This document shows positions 17,819 through 26,500 of a stretch of DNA of 61,265 bases, in pieces (the stretch's first letter is position 1; the number at the start of each line of letters is the position of its first letter). Under the pieces are notes generated by a model, which saw only the letters and a program-made list of their open reading frames with translations, had not been told where the DNA came from and ran no database searches. The translations under genes and the position numbers were made by a program. This DNA is from B16-G9 sp964400655 (GTDB lineage: Bacteria; Bacteroidota; Bacteroidia; Bacteroidales; F082), in assembly GCA_964400655.1 (NCBI GenBank), contig CAYNVN010000017.1, positions 1-61,265 on the forward strand, given 5' to 3'.

Positions 17819-18742
17819 ATGAAAATAAAAACAGTGTTTTTTTTGGTGATTTTTGCCGGAGTGTTTGCCTCTTGTAACAAACCGGTAAAAAGAATAAAAG
17901 ATATAAACTTTGTGGCCAACCCAACCACATTGGAAGAACTTTTCAGCGGGTTTAGCGAAGATGAAATTAATGCCGATGTTTATGATTTCGATAAAGATTC
18001 GGTAGTAATTGTAGCCACAGGCCATCTGTACCCCCTGTTGTATCATCCCGATGTTTACCGGCGGTTTATCAAAACCGTTAAGGAACAACATCCCGATTAT
18101 TTTTTCGCACTGGGCGATCTGGTTTATAATGATTCTGAAAAAGAGTGGGATACGGTTTTGGCAAATTTTAATAAAATAGGGGTTCCTTTCTATTTTGCAC
18201 CCGGAAATCATGACCTTAACTATCATTACGAAAGATATTTTGGCAAACACGACCATCAGGTTGAAGCCGAATTGCGTTATCTTAACAAAGCAAAATGCCG
18301 TTATAAAGTTGTAAAAGATAACTTTGCCAATTATGTGTTTGTTAATGCCAACGACTCATTGAAAAGGGTACTTGCTTTTTTGGACTTTGCCCGTCCCCAG
18401 CTTGATAAAGACAAGCATATGATTATGTTATCTTCCCCGGCGCTGTGGTTTAATAAGCAGCAAGACCCCAACAACCCCAAAACATGGACCAACAGACCTT
18501 TCAGGAGAGAAAAAATAATGTCTGAGGTTAAGGATTTCGAATGCCTGATTCATGGCGACTGGTCGGGAAGGTTTTATCGCGGCAGGGTTTACGGGCATGA
18601 TGTAATGGCGGTGGGAAACAGAAAAGCCGGGGATAGTTTGTATATTGTGCGCATTACGGTTTACGAAGATACGATTTTGGCAAAGCCGGTGTTTGTGCCT
18701 ATACCTGATGAAAGTACCTGGTTTAATAATAAAAAGAAGTAA
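17819..18742 (+). CDS. Calcineurin-like phosphoesterase lipoprotein, apparently degenerate
   Basis: The 307-residue protein has a lipoprotein signal with the lipobox FASC at about residue 19. It shows the metallophosphoesterase core motifs ALGDLVYND and APGNHDLNYHY. The first motif (usually D-x-H) reads ATGHLYPL, so the Asp is missing. The fourth motif His is replaced in MLSSPALWF, and the final GHxH is replaced by IHGDWSGRF. With several metal ligands absent it may be inactive, or bind one metal. It sits between the two GT-C-like genes, 14 bp after the first. The next gene starts immediately after its stop codon. Confidence 0.7.
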   Translation: MKIKTVFFLVIFAGVFASCNKPVKRIKDINFVANPTTLEELFSGFSEDEINADVYDFDKDSVVIVATGHLYPLLYHPDVYRRFIKTVKEQHPDYFFALGDLVYNDSEKEWDTVLANFNKIGVPFYFAPGNHDLNYHYERYFGKHDHQVEAELRYLNKAKCRYKVVKDNFANYVFVNANDSLKRVLAFLDFARPQLDKDKHMIMLSSPALWFNKQQDPNNPKTWTNRPFRREKIMSEVKDFECLIHGDWSGRFYRGRVYGHDVMAVGNRKAGDSLYIVRITVYEDTILAKPVFVPIPDESTWFNNKKK

Positions 18743-20647
18743 TTGAAAGAAACGAATAAAATATCGGAAAGTTTTATTGTTAAAGCTTTGCTGCTGTTGT
18801 TATTGGTGGCGGCGGTTATTGTTGTTTATACCACCGAGAACAGTTTTGGCGGAGGTGATCATTTTACTCATTTTAAACTGGCACGCTGGGGCTGGCAGTA
18901 TCCTAAATTGCTTTTTAACCACTGGGGAAAACCGGTTTTTACCATTTTAATCTCACCTTTTGCGCAGGAAGGTATGGACATGGCTCGTATGTTCAATGTT
19001 GTTACGGGTTTGTTTACGGCGTTTGTTTCGTGGAAACTTGCCGCAACATTAAAATTTAAAAACAGCTGGTTTGTGGTTCTTCTTGTGGTGTTTACTCCGG
19101 TCTATTTCAGTTTGATGTTTTCGGTAATGACCGAGGTGCTGCACAGCATGTTTTTGGTTTTGGCGGTTTGGCTCTTCTTTAAAAAAGAGTACTTGTGGTC
19201 GGCGGTGGCCGTTTCGTTTTTGCCCATGGTTCGTACCGAGAGTATTGTATTGTTGCCCCTTTTTTTATTGGCTTTTACGCTGAAAAAGCAGTGGAAATAC
19301 ATTCCCTTTTTTGCAACCGGTTTTTTGCTTGTCAGTGCGGCAGGGTGGCACTTTTATAACAGCTTCTGGTGGCTGATTACCGAGATGCCGTACAAAGGCA
19401 GTGCCGCCGGTATTTACGGCCACGGGTCGCTGTTTCATTTTATCAATCACACCAAAGGTATTTTAGGATATCCCATTGCCGGATTGTTTTATTTGGGTTT
19501 GGCGGTTTCGCTTTGGCTGTGGTATAAAACCGACCGGTTTAAATTGAACGAAAGGTTTTATTTTCTTTTGCTTGTGCCCGGGGTTTACCTTACCTTTTTA
19601 GCTGCCCACTCCTTTGTTTGGTGGAAGGGAATGGGAAACTCGCTGGGTTTGATACGCGTGATGGGTTCGGTAACGCCTTTTGCCGCTCTTACCGCTTTGG
19701 CGGGGTTTAACTATATGGAAGAACTGCTGCAGAAATACAAAAAGTTGTTTGTAGCGGTTGCGGTTCTGATTGCCGTATGGATTGTGGTTTCGGCTGTTTC
19801 AATAGGCAGGAACGGGTTTAAAAAGAGCAATACGCAAGAGGTGCTGGCCAAAGCGGTTAACTACATCCGTGAAAACGACCTTGAAAAAAATAAAATTTAT
19901 TACTTCAATAATTATGTTCCCTTCAGGCTTGGAATCGACCCCTATAACGACAGCCGTTCGTCATGGGGAATTCCTGCATCTCCAAAGGTTTCGGCTTCAA
20001 TTCCCGACAACAGCATCATTATCTGGGATGCCCATTTTGGTCCCAACGAAGGCGGTACGCAACTATCGAAACTGAAGAACGACAACGGTTTGAAAGTTAT
20101 AAAGGTTTTTAAACCGGAAAAACCTTTTACCGTGCTGGGAGGTTATAACTACGAGGTTTATCTTTTTCAGAAAAAACCGCAAACCGGTAAAGATATGGCA
20201 CTTCATTTGGATTTTGAGGGGGATAACCCTGACTACAGCGATGAAATTGCTTTTGAAGGAAAAAAAAGTTTTTATGTTTCAGGTGACAGAACGTTTTTAA
20301 ACCTGTTGGTAGTTAATATGACAAACATCGGAAACGACAGCAGTATGTTAAGGGTTTCGGGTGAGATTTTTACCGAAGAAAACTTTAACAACGACGATGT
20401 ATTACTGGTGGTAAGCAGGGAGGGTGATAAAAGCTCTTACTTTTACCGTACTTTTGGATTGTCGGATGTTGCCGTCGCTAATAAATGGAGCCGGTTCGGT
20501 TTTGATTTGAAACTTGCCCCCGCAAAGGCCGATGATGAATTGATGAAAGTTTATTTCTGGAACAAAAAAGGAAAAGCATTTTGGATAGATGATATAACAA
20601 TTAACGTGACGGAGTACCGGAGTACATCGGCTCAAAAAAATAAATAA
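18743..20647 (+). CDS. Second GT-C-like membrane protein with C-terminal beta-sandwich
   Basis: The 634-residue protein has about 10-11 membrane segments to residue ~355, with the acidic first-loop segment GGGDHFTHFKLARWGW and MVRTESIVLLPLFLL. A periplasmic tail of about 270 residues follows, including a final beta-sandwich (LHLDFEGDNPDYSDEIAFEG ... FWIDDITINV) equivalent to that of the protein at 15945. It starts at a TTG placed directly after the TAA of the phosphoesterase gene; the next in-frame Met lies deep in the membrane region, so this start and translational coupling are likely. It probably glycosylates a lipid-linked or surface acceptor. Confidence 0.7.
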   Translation: MKETNKISESFIVKALLLLLLVAAVIVVYTTENSFGGGDHFTHFKLARWGWQYPKLLFNHWGKPVFTILISPFAQEGMDMARMFNVVTGLFTAFVSWKLAATLKFKNSWFVVLLVVFTPVYFSLMFSVMTEVLHSMFLVLAVWLFFKKEYLWSAVAVSFLPMVRTESIVLLPLFLLAFTLKKQWKYIPFFATGFLLVSAAGWHFYNSFWWLITEMPYKGSAAGIYGHGSLFHFINHTKGILGYPIAGLFYLGLAVSLWLWYKTDRFKLNERFYFLLLVPGVYLTFLAAHSFVWWKGMGNSLGLIRVMGSVTPFAALTALAGFNYMEELLQKYKKLFVAVAVLIAVWIVVSAVSIGRNGFKKSNTQEVLAKAVNYIRENDLEKNKIYYFNNYVPFRLGIDPYNDSRSSWGIPASPKVSASIPDNSIIIWDAHFGPNEGGTQLSKLKNDNGLKVIKVFKPEKPFTVLGGYNYEVYLFQKKPQTGKDMALHLDFEGDNPDYSDEIAFEGKKSFYVSGDRTFLNLLVVNMTNIGNDSSMLRVSGEIFTEENFNNDDVLLVVSREGDKSSYFYRTFGLSDVAVANKWSRFGFDLKLAPAKADDELMKVYFWNKKGKAFWIDDITINVTEYRSTSAQKNK

Positions 20648-20649
20648 TT

Positions 20650-21462
20650 ATGGAAAATAAGATTAACGAAGCTGCAAAATACATTCAGAACAAAGGAATT
20701 AACAATGTGGAAACGGCCATTATTCTCGGGACAGGCCTCGGGCAAATGGTTAAGTACATTGATGTTGAAATTACAATACCTTATAAAGAGATTCCCCATT
20801 TTCCGGAATCTACGGTTGAATTTCATTCAGGCAAGCTGCTGTACGGAACCCTTGAAGGCAAAAAGGTGTTGGTGATGAACGGCCGGTTTCATTTTTATGA
20901 AGGATACTCGTTGCAGGAGGTCACTTTTCCCATAAGGGTGATGAAGTTGCTTGGTGTTAAAAACCTGTTTGTAAGCAATGCCGCCGGTGCCATTAACCTT
21001 AACTTAAAACCGGCTTCGCTGATGATAATTGACGACCACATAAATATGCTGCCGGGCAACCCGCTTACCGGCAAAAACCTCGATAAATTCGGCCCGCGTT
21101 TTCCCGATATGAGCCGTCCTTACGATCCGGGATTTATTGAAAAAATGGAAAAAATAGCGCAAGAGGAAAAAATCGATATTGCCAAAGGAGTGTATGTTGC
21201 ATGGATCGGCCCCAGTCTTGAAACCCGTGCCGAATACCGGTTTATAAGAGTAATGGGTGCCGATGTGGTTGGTATGTCAACGGTACCGGAAGTGATTGTG
21301 GCGGTGCATCAGGGCATGAAAGTGGCTGCTGTTTCGGTGGTTACCGATCAGTGTGACCCCGACAACCTGGAACCCATCAGCATTGATAAAATCCTTAAAA
21401 ATGCAGCTTCCGCCGAAACCAGACTGGTTACACTGTTCCGCCGACTGGTAGCCGAAATTTAA
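20650..21462 (+). CDS. Purine nucleoside phosphorylase, trimeric type I
   Basis: The 270-residue protein has the trimeric PNP motifs IILGTGLGQMV, EFHSGKLLYG, NGRFHFYEGY, FVSNAAGAIN and GADVVGMSTVPEVIVA. The base-contacting position after VVT is Asp (VVTDQCDPDN), as is usual in Bacteroidota members rather than the Asn of the mammalian enzyme. It cleaves purine ribonucleosides with phosphate in salvage. It starts 2 bp after the preceding stop and so appears to be the last gene of the glycosyltransferase operon, an unexpected partner whose co-transcription is probably incidental. Confidence 0.92.
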   Translation: MENKINEAAKYIQNKGINNVETAIILGTGLGQMVKYIDVEITIPYKEIPHFPESTVEFHSGKLLYGTLEGKKVLVMNGRFHFYEGYSLQEVTFPIRVMKLLGVKNLFVSNAAGAINLNLKPASLMIIDDHINMLPGNPLTGKNLDKFGPRFPDMSRPYDPGFIEKMEKIAQEEKIDIAKGVYVAWIGPSLETRAEYRFIRVMGADVVGMSTVPEVIVAVHQGMKVAAVSVVTDQCDPDNLEPISIDKILKNAASAETRLVTLFRRLVAEI

Positions 21463-21563
21463 CCGGTTAAACAGATGCTGCCGCTATGGCGCAAGATGAT
21501 TGCATATTAAATTCCCGTTAGGTTTTGTGCACATTGCCATCCCTGCTCTGTTATTATTTTTCG

Positions 21564-21571
21564 TATTTTTG
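21564..21571 (+). promoter_or_regulatory. -7 element TATTTTTG abutting a start codon
   Basis: TATTTTTG ends only 5 bp before the ATG at 21577. With initiation a few bases downstream of the element, the mRNA would be leaderless or nearly so. Confidence 0.6.
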
Positions 21572-21576
21572 ATTCA

Positions 21577-23613
21577 ATGAAAAGGATACCCCTCTGTTTA
21601 TTGGTTGTGTTGTTGTGGCTGGTTAGCTCCTGTAAAAAGGATTTAAGCACCATATCCCTGTCGGAATGGAATCCCGAGATGGCTGCGCCCTTTGTGCGTT
21701 CTCAAATGACGCTGCGAAACCTGATTCCTGCCGACTCATCTTTATTGGTGGAAGATGATAGTTTGATGGTTTACTATTATCAGAAAGATTCCATAATTCA
21801 AATTAATGCCGACAGCCTGATAACCATTGAAGATACCCTTAGCAGTAGTTACGATTTTTCGCTGGGTGACATTAAAATGGAAAGTTTCGGGATGGAAGCG
21901 GGGGTTACCTTAAACGATTTATTACCTTGGTTCGATGAAGCCGTTGCCGACAGTTTGCTGGCCCACGATGGCGAATATGCGGTATTCCCTCCCTTTGAAT
22001 TGCTGGAGCCGGTAACGGTTGAGATACCTCCGGTTTCGCAATATGAGGTACTTACCTTTTCCGACGGTTATTTCGATATTGAGATAACCAACCGGCTGCC
22101 GGTGGCATTGCAGGATGTTCGGTTTGATATAGTGGATGTTGTTAATAACATTGTTGTTAAATCGGTTTCCCTGGCACAAATCGACTCGGGAGCAACGGTA
22201 CACGACACCCTGTTTTTAAAGGGTAAAACCCTCTCCAATACCTTTTCCGTTGTAATCAACTCCATCACTTCCCCGGGAAGTTATCCCGATATGGTGCTTA
22301 TTGACTTGTCGAAAGGTTTAAATGTAAATATGATTGCCCGGGAGTTGCGGGTGGTAAGCGGAAAAGCAAAAATCGAAAATCAGGTTATTTACTCAACGAT
22401 TAAGATGGTGGATATGGGGTTTGATGAAGCCCGGATTTGGGAAATATTGTTTTCGGGCGGTGAACTGAAATACCGGCTGGAGAGTTTTTTAAATCTTACC
22501 GTTGATATTTTATTGCGGCTTCCTTCGGCCGATGTGGGCGGAGAGGTTCCGGAAAACAGCTTCCTGCTGCCGGCAAACGACTTTTATAACAGTAGCTGGA
22601 GCCTGGAAGAGATGAGCATCGACCTTACCACCGACTCGTTGCAACCTTTTAATATGATTCCCGTTTACCTGCAACTGGTTATCGAACCCACAACAACACT
22701 GGTGGAGTTCGACTCTTCCGATTATGTGAAAGCTGTTTTTGCCATGGAGGCGATGAAAGTGGCCTATGCTTCGGGAAATCTTGGAAAACAAACGTTTCCC
22801 ATTGATGAAGATGTTGTTGATCTGGATTTGGGATTTCTGGAAAATATCAATGGCGAAATTATTTTTGATGATCCGGTACTTACCGTTAATTATCAAAATA
22901 GTTTCGGAATTCCCATTGTGATTCATACGCAATTTACCGGTGTAAAACTGTCATCAGGTAACACCATCGATTTGGGAGTTGACTCCATTGTATTCGATTA
23001 TCCGCAAACAGCAGGCGAGATGGCAGAGGGTTCGGTTGTGTTTGATAAAACCAACTCCAATATTGTTGATTTTCTTGATTTCCGCCCTGATCAGCTTGTT
23101 TTTTCAGGTGACGCGTTTACCAATTGGAATAACGATACCATGAACTTTTTTACCGAATCTTCGCAGTTGCTTGGCGGTACCGAAATAAGGATACCGTTGG
23201 TGTTCAGCACCTCTTCGCTGGTATTTAGCGATACGGTTGATTTTTCGGCAGGCCAAACCTCTCTGCCGGTTAGCAAAGGAACAATGCTGTTAAATGTATT
23301 AAACGGCCTGCCTTTCGATTTGAATCTGCAACTTCAGGTGCCGGATTCCGTTACGGGTGTTGTTATCGATAAAATTGATTTCGGTAACATTGGTTCGGCG
23401 GTGGTTGATGCGCAGGGAAAAGTTGTTGCACCCGTTCAGTCAAACCTGAAGGCTGTTTTTGATGATGACTTTTTAAACAATCTTGAAAGGGCCAACAGCT
23501 TGTTGCTTTCCGCACAAACGGTTTCGGCAGGTGGCGGTTCGCAACCGGTGGGATTGTATTCCGATTATAAATTGTCAATGGCCATTTCGTTTGAAGCAAC
23601 GTTAAAACCATGA
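21577..23613 (+). CDS. Large lipoprotein of unknown function
   Basis: The 678-residue protein has a lipoprotein signal (LLVVLLWLVSSC, Cys at about residue 19). The rest is rich in beta-strand patterns with no motif I recognise, for example YFDIEITNRLPVALQDVRFD and TIDLGVDSIVFDY, suggesting several tandem beta-sandwich domains. The stop overlaps the start of the DUF5723 gene in an ATGA junction, so the two proteins are translationally coupled and probably work together at the outer membrane. A -7 element abuts its start. No function is assigned. Confidence 0.75.
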   Translation: MKRIPLCLLVVLLWLVSSCKKDLSTISLSEWNPEMAAPFVRSQMTLRNLIPADSSLLVEDDSLMVYYYQKDSIIQINADSLITIEDTLSSSYDFSLGDIKMESFGMEAGVTLNDLLPWFDEAVADSLLAHDGEYAVFPPFELLEPVTVEIPPVSQYEVLTFSDGYFDIEITNRLPVALQDVRFDIVDVVNNIVVKSVSLAQIDSGATVHDTLFLKGKTLSNTFSVVINSITSPGSYPDMVLIDLSKGLNVNMIARELRVVSGKAKIENQVIYSTIKMVDMGFDEARIWEILFSGGELKYRLESFLNLTVDILLRLPSADVGGEVPENSFLLPANDFYNSSWSLEEMSIDLTTDSLQPFNMIPVYLQLVIEPTTTLVEFDSSDYVKAVFAMEAMKVAYASGNLGKQTFPIDEDVVDLDLGFLENINGEIIFDDPVLTVNYQNSFGIPIVIHTQFTGVKLSSGNTIDLGVDSIVFDYPQTAGEMAEGSVVFDKTNSNIVDFLDFRPDQLVFSGDAFTNWNNDTMNFFTESSQLLGGTEIRIPLVFSTSSLVFSDTVDFSAGQTSLPVSKGTMLLNVLNGLPFDLNLQLQVPDSVTGVVIDKIDFGNIGSAVVDAQGKVVAPVQSNLKAVFDDDFLNNLERANSLLLSAQTVSAGGGSQPVGLYSDYKLSMAISFEATLKP

Positions 23614-24992
23614 TTAAAAAGTTAACCATAAATATTGTTGCAGGATTGCTGTTGCTGGTACCCTCGCTGTTGTTTTCGCAAACGGGATTTACGGAATACG
23701 GTTTAAAGGGAATTCCCCAATCTTCCAATCTCAATCCGGCTTTTAAACCGAATGCTTCGTTGGTTTTCGGATTGCCGGTCATCTCTTCCGTAAATGCGGG
23801 AATATATAATACGGCATTTTCTTTTAACGATATTTTTGTGCAGCATCCCGGCGATGATTCGTTGTATTTTAATTTAACACGTCCCATAAACAGTAAGTCA
23901 TCATCAAACTATTTAAGCGAAAGTTTTTCGGTTGAGCTGCTGAGCGTTGGTTTTAGAGCTGGCAACGGATTTATGACAGTGGGTATCAGGAACCGGGTTA
24001 ATGCACGTTTTTATTACACACCCGATTTGTTGAGATTTTTATGGAACGGAAACGGCGGTTATATTGGCGAGCAGTTGTTTTTGTCGGGAACGGCATTGTA
24101 CGAAGAGCACTTTAACGATTATTATGCCGGCATATCCTTTCCTGTCGGTTATAATGTTGACGTGGGGATAAGGGCCCATTTTCTGCAGGGATTATCAAAT
24201 ATTAGTACCGGAAGATCGAACCTTACATTATTAACCGAACCCGATAACGTAACGGGATACCGGCTAACGGCTCAAACCGATTTTTCCGTTGAAACTTCCG
24301 GCATTAACGATTTGCTGTCAGACAGTACCGACTTTTCGCCTGTTGACTATTTTATGAATTTCGGAAATATTGGTTACTCTTTTGATGTGGGTATTGATGC
24401 GCGTATGGGCGAACAATTTGTTCTGCAGGCATCGGTAACCGACCTTGGGCAGTTGTTTTGGTACGGAAATCCGAAAAACTATTCAAGCAGCGAGGCTGAA
24501 GTTACCTTTAACGGTATTGATTACGATTTTAGTGCCGAAAATGAAAGCAATGCTTTTGAGACCTATATGGATAGTCTGGGCAACCTGCTTGAGGTTAAGG
24601 AGGATGCCCGTGTTTATCAATCTTTTTTGCGTACAAGCATGTTTTTAAACGGCCAGTATATTACCCTTGATGAGAAGCATGTTTTTAATTTGTTGTTTGC
24701 CGGTCGGTTTTTGGAACAGTCGTTTGAGTTTGCCCTGTCGGCAGGTTATACCTTTATGCCTTCGGATAAGTTTGCCTTTAAGCTTTCGTACAACTATTTA
24801 AAATATGCGCCGCTAAACCTCGGATTGGGTTTTTATTTTAACTTCAAACCTTTTCAACTCTATTTTACAACCGATAACGTGGCAGGATTGTTTTACATTT
24901 ACGGACAGCATTATGCCGATTTTCATTTCGGGCTCAATATTTTAATTCCTTATCAATATAAAAACGATATTCCCTGGGAGCATGCTCCGTAA
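23610..24992 (+). CDS. DUF5723 outer-membrane beta-barrel protein
   Basis: The 460-residue protein has a Sec signal (VAGLLLLVPSLLFSQ). It then shows TEYGLKGIPQSSNLNPAFKP, a typical opening of the DUF5723 family, in which Asn-Pro-Ala follows the signal much as in PorV/FadL-like barrels. Alternating hydrophobic strands run to the end (YKNDIPWEHAP). About 14-16 strands are plausible. It overlaps the preceding lipoprotein gene by 4 bp. Probable role: a surface barrel paired with that lipoprotein; substrate unknown. Confidence 0.8.
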   Translation: MIKKLTINIVAGLLLLVPSLLFSQTGFTEYGLKGIPQSSNLNPAFKPNASLVFGLPVISSVNAGIYNTAFSFNDIFVQHPGDDSLYFNLTRPINSKSSSNYLSESFSVELLSVGFRAGNGFMTVGIRNRVNARFYYTPDLLRFLWNGNGGYIGEQLFLSGTALYEEHFNDYYAGISFPVGYNVDVGIRAHFLQGLSNISTGRSNLTLLTEPDNVTGYRLTAQTDFSVETSGINDLLSDSTDFSPVDYFMNFGNIGYSFDVGIDARMGEQFVLQASVTDLGQLFWYGNPKNYSSSEAEVTFNGIDYDFSAENESNAFETYMDSLGNLLEVKEDARVYQSFLRTSMFLNGQYITLDEKHVFNLLFAGRFLEQSFEFALSAGYTFMPSDKFAFKLSYNYLKYAPLNLGLGFYFNFKPFQLYFTTDNVAGLFYIYGQHYADFHFGLNILIPYQYKNDIPWEHAP

Positions 24993-25047
24993 CAGCCCGA
25001 TAGGTTAAAAAAGCAATTTCCATAAAGCAGGATGTGATTTACCTGTT

Positions 25048-25824
25048 TTATCCGAAAAGACCCTTTACCAGTCCTCCGTCGTGTGTGATGGTTTGGCCGG
25101 TTACATACCTCGATTGCGGCGACAACAACCATAAAGCAAGCGATGCCAGATCGTCGGGATTTCCCATTTTTCCGGCAGGAATCTCTTTTGTGAACAGTTT
25201 TTCGATTTCGTTTTCTTCCATGCCCGTTTGTTCCCGCTTTTTGACGATTAGCCTTTCAATGGCCGCCGTTTTATGATAACCGGGAGCCAGTACATTGGCA
25301 GAAATATTAAATTTTGCCACCTCCTGCGACAGGGTTTTAACAAACCCCGTAACGGCGGCACGCATGGCATTGCTTAAAACCAGATTTTCAACGGGCTGTT
25401 TTACCGATACACTTTCCAGATATACCAGTCTGCCGTATTGCTGCCGTTTTAACTGCGGCAGCAGCAGCCCGGTAAGGGCTATTTTCCATTTTACCACCGA
25501 AAGATAAGCTTCGTCCCATTGTTGCATGGTTATTTCGTCGATTGTTCCCGCAGGCGGCCCGCCGCTGTTAAAAAATACACCCGATAGTTTATTACCCTTA
25601 ACTTTATCGGCTATCTCCGTAAGGATAGATTCGTTGGTTAAATCACCGGTAAGCAATTCAATATTTTCAGGAAACTTTTCTTTTAACTTCAATAATTTGT
25701 TTTCCGTTCTGCTAATGGCCAGCACATTGGCTTTTTCGCCGGCAAGTGCCAGGGCAACCGACTTGCCGAAACCGCTTCCTGCACCGCAAACAATAAAATA
25801 TTGGTTATTTAAATTTAAGTCCAT
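25048..25824 (-). CDS. Atypical short-chain dehydrogenase/reductase
   Basis: The 258-residue protein has a Rossmann fold with CGAGSGFGKSVALALA (TGxxxGxG-like) and the segment FFNSGGPPAGTIDE, in which GGPP replaces the usual NNAG. SVKQPVENLVLSNAMRAAVTG covers the active site: Ser in SVSVKQP is kept but the Tyr-x-x-x-Lys pair is replaced by S..MR (SNAMR). This GGPP/SNAxR form is a recognisable SDR subgroup often annotated as FabG-like, so the substitution is family-wide rather than a lesion. Cofactor-dependent reduction by the usual mechanism is doubtful. It diverges from the DMT transporter across repeat copy B. Confidence 0.85.
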   Translation of the reverse strand: MDLNLNNQYFIVCGAGSGFGKSVALALAGEKANVLAISRTENKLLKLKEKFPENIELLTGDLTNESILTEIADKVKGNKLSGVFFNSGGPPAGTIDEITMQQWDEAYLSVVKWKIALTGLLLPQLKRQQYGRLVYLESVSVKQPVENLVLSNAMRAAVTGFVKTLSQEVAKFNISANVLAPGYHKTAAIERLIVKKREQTGMEENEIEKLFTKEIPAGKMGNPDDLASLALWLLSPQSRYVTGQTITHDGGLVKGLFG

Positions 25825-25836
25825 AAATCCATTTTT

Positions 25837-26460
25837 TTAGAATACGGGAATATGTTTGGTGTGCACATATCCGTCGTAATGATATTTGCAGCTGTATATT
25901 AATATTTCCCAATCAAAAACCGACCGACACGCGGGCCTGTCCGGCCGACACGCGGGCTTGCCCGTCCGACAGGCGGGCTTGCCCGTCCGACAGGCGGGTA
26001 AATTCCAAAAATAAAAAATAAAATAACCGAAACCACGATGTTCATTCACATTATCCCGTTATTTCGACAACGACCTTTTCTTTCTTCGTCATTCCGACAT
26101 CGAAGGAGGAGACCTGCCCTGCCGGCAGGCGGGAATCCCCCGCTATGAATGACCGAGCTCTCTTTTGTTTTAGGGGCAAGTTGGTGCCCGGGAGATTCCT
26201 CAGTCGTGCCTTCTTCGGAATGACCATGGGGCTTGCGAGAGCACCCAGCACCCAGGCAAACCTCTCAACTTCTCAACTTTTGAACCTTTGAACTTTTGAA
26301 CCTTTGAACTTTTGAACTTCTCAACCTAAACCCTCTCAACCTTTCCGGTCACCCCCGATAACTATCGGGACACAAACCTTCATCCGACCGAAAAGGTTTC
26401 CATTGCGCCTTTGTGTCTTCGCGGTTTAAAATCAATCTTTGGAATATAATTTTCCAAAGT
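25837..26460. repeat. Composite intergenic repeat, copy B
   Basis: This 620-bp gap between divergent genes holds no gene. In order it contains three tandem GC-rich palindromic units (25930-26000, around GCCCGTCCGACAGGCGGG), the left flank AATTCCAAAAATAAA, and the inverted-repeat module at 26088-26224. A run of about eight octamers like AACTTTTG and AACCTTTG follows (26266-26335), then a CCCCGATAACTATCGGG palindrome (26353-26370) and CGACCGAAAAGGTTTCC. Relative to copy D the second palindrome site inside the module is empty. Confidence 0.85.
26088..26224 (+). repeat. Inverted-repeat module, copy B (137 bp)
   Basis: It begins GTCATTCCGACATCGAAGG and ends CCTTCTTCGGAATGAC. It carries only one small palindrome (CCTGCCCTGCCGGCAGGCGGG, 26113-26133), which explains why it is the shortest of the four modules. 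Confidence 0.85.
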
Positions 26461-26483
26461 AAACTTTCAATCTTATAAATGGC

Positions 26484-26491
26484 TATTTTTG
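26484..26491 (+). promoter_or_regulatory. -7 element TATTTTTG for the DMT transporter gene
   Basis: The element ends 9 bp before the ATG at 26501. It overlaps the upstream TTG of the longer open frame, which argues against that TTG as the start. Confidence 0.6.
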
Positions 26492-26500
26492 CTGCCCGAT

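Noticed and set aside
26051..26251. Short minus-strand frame with LPAGQ-like residues
   Set aside because: It is a translation of the inverted-repeat module and its palindromes; the same residues appear in copies C and D.
25837..26460. Insertion sequence remnant
   Set aside because: There is no transposase fragment in any of the four repeat copies; the sequence is only non-coding repeat.
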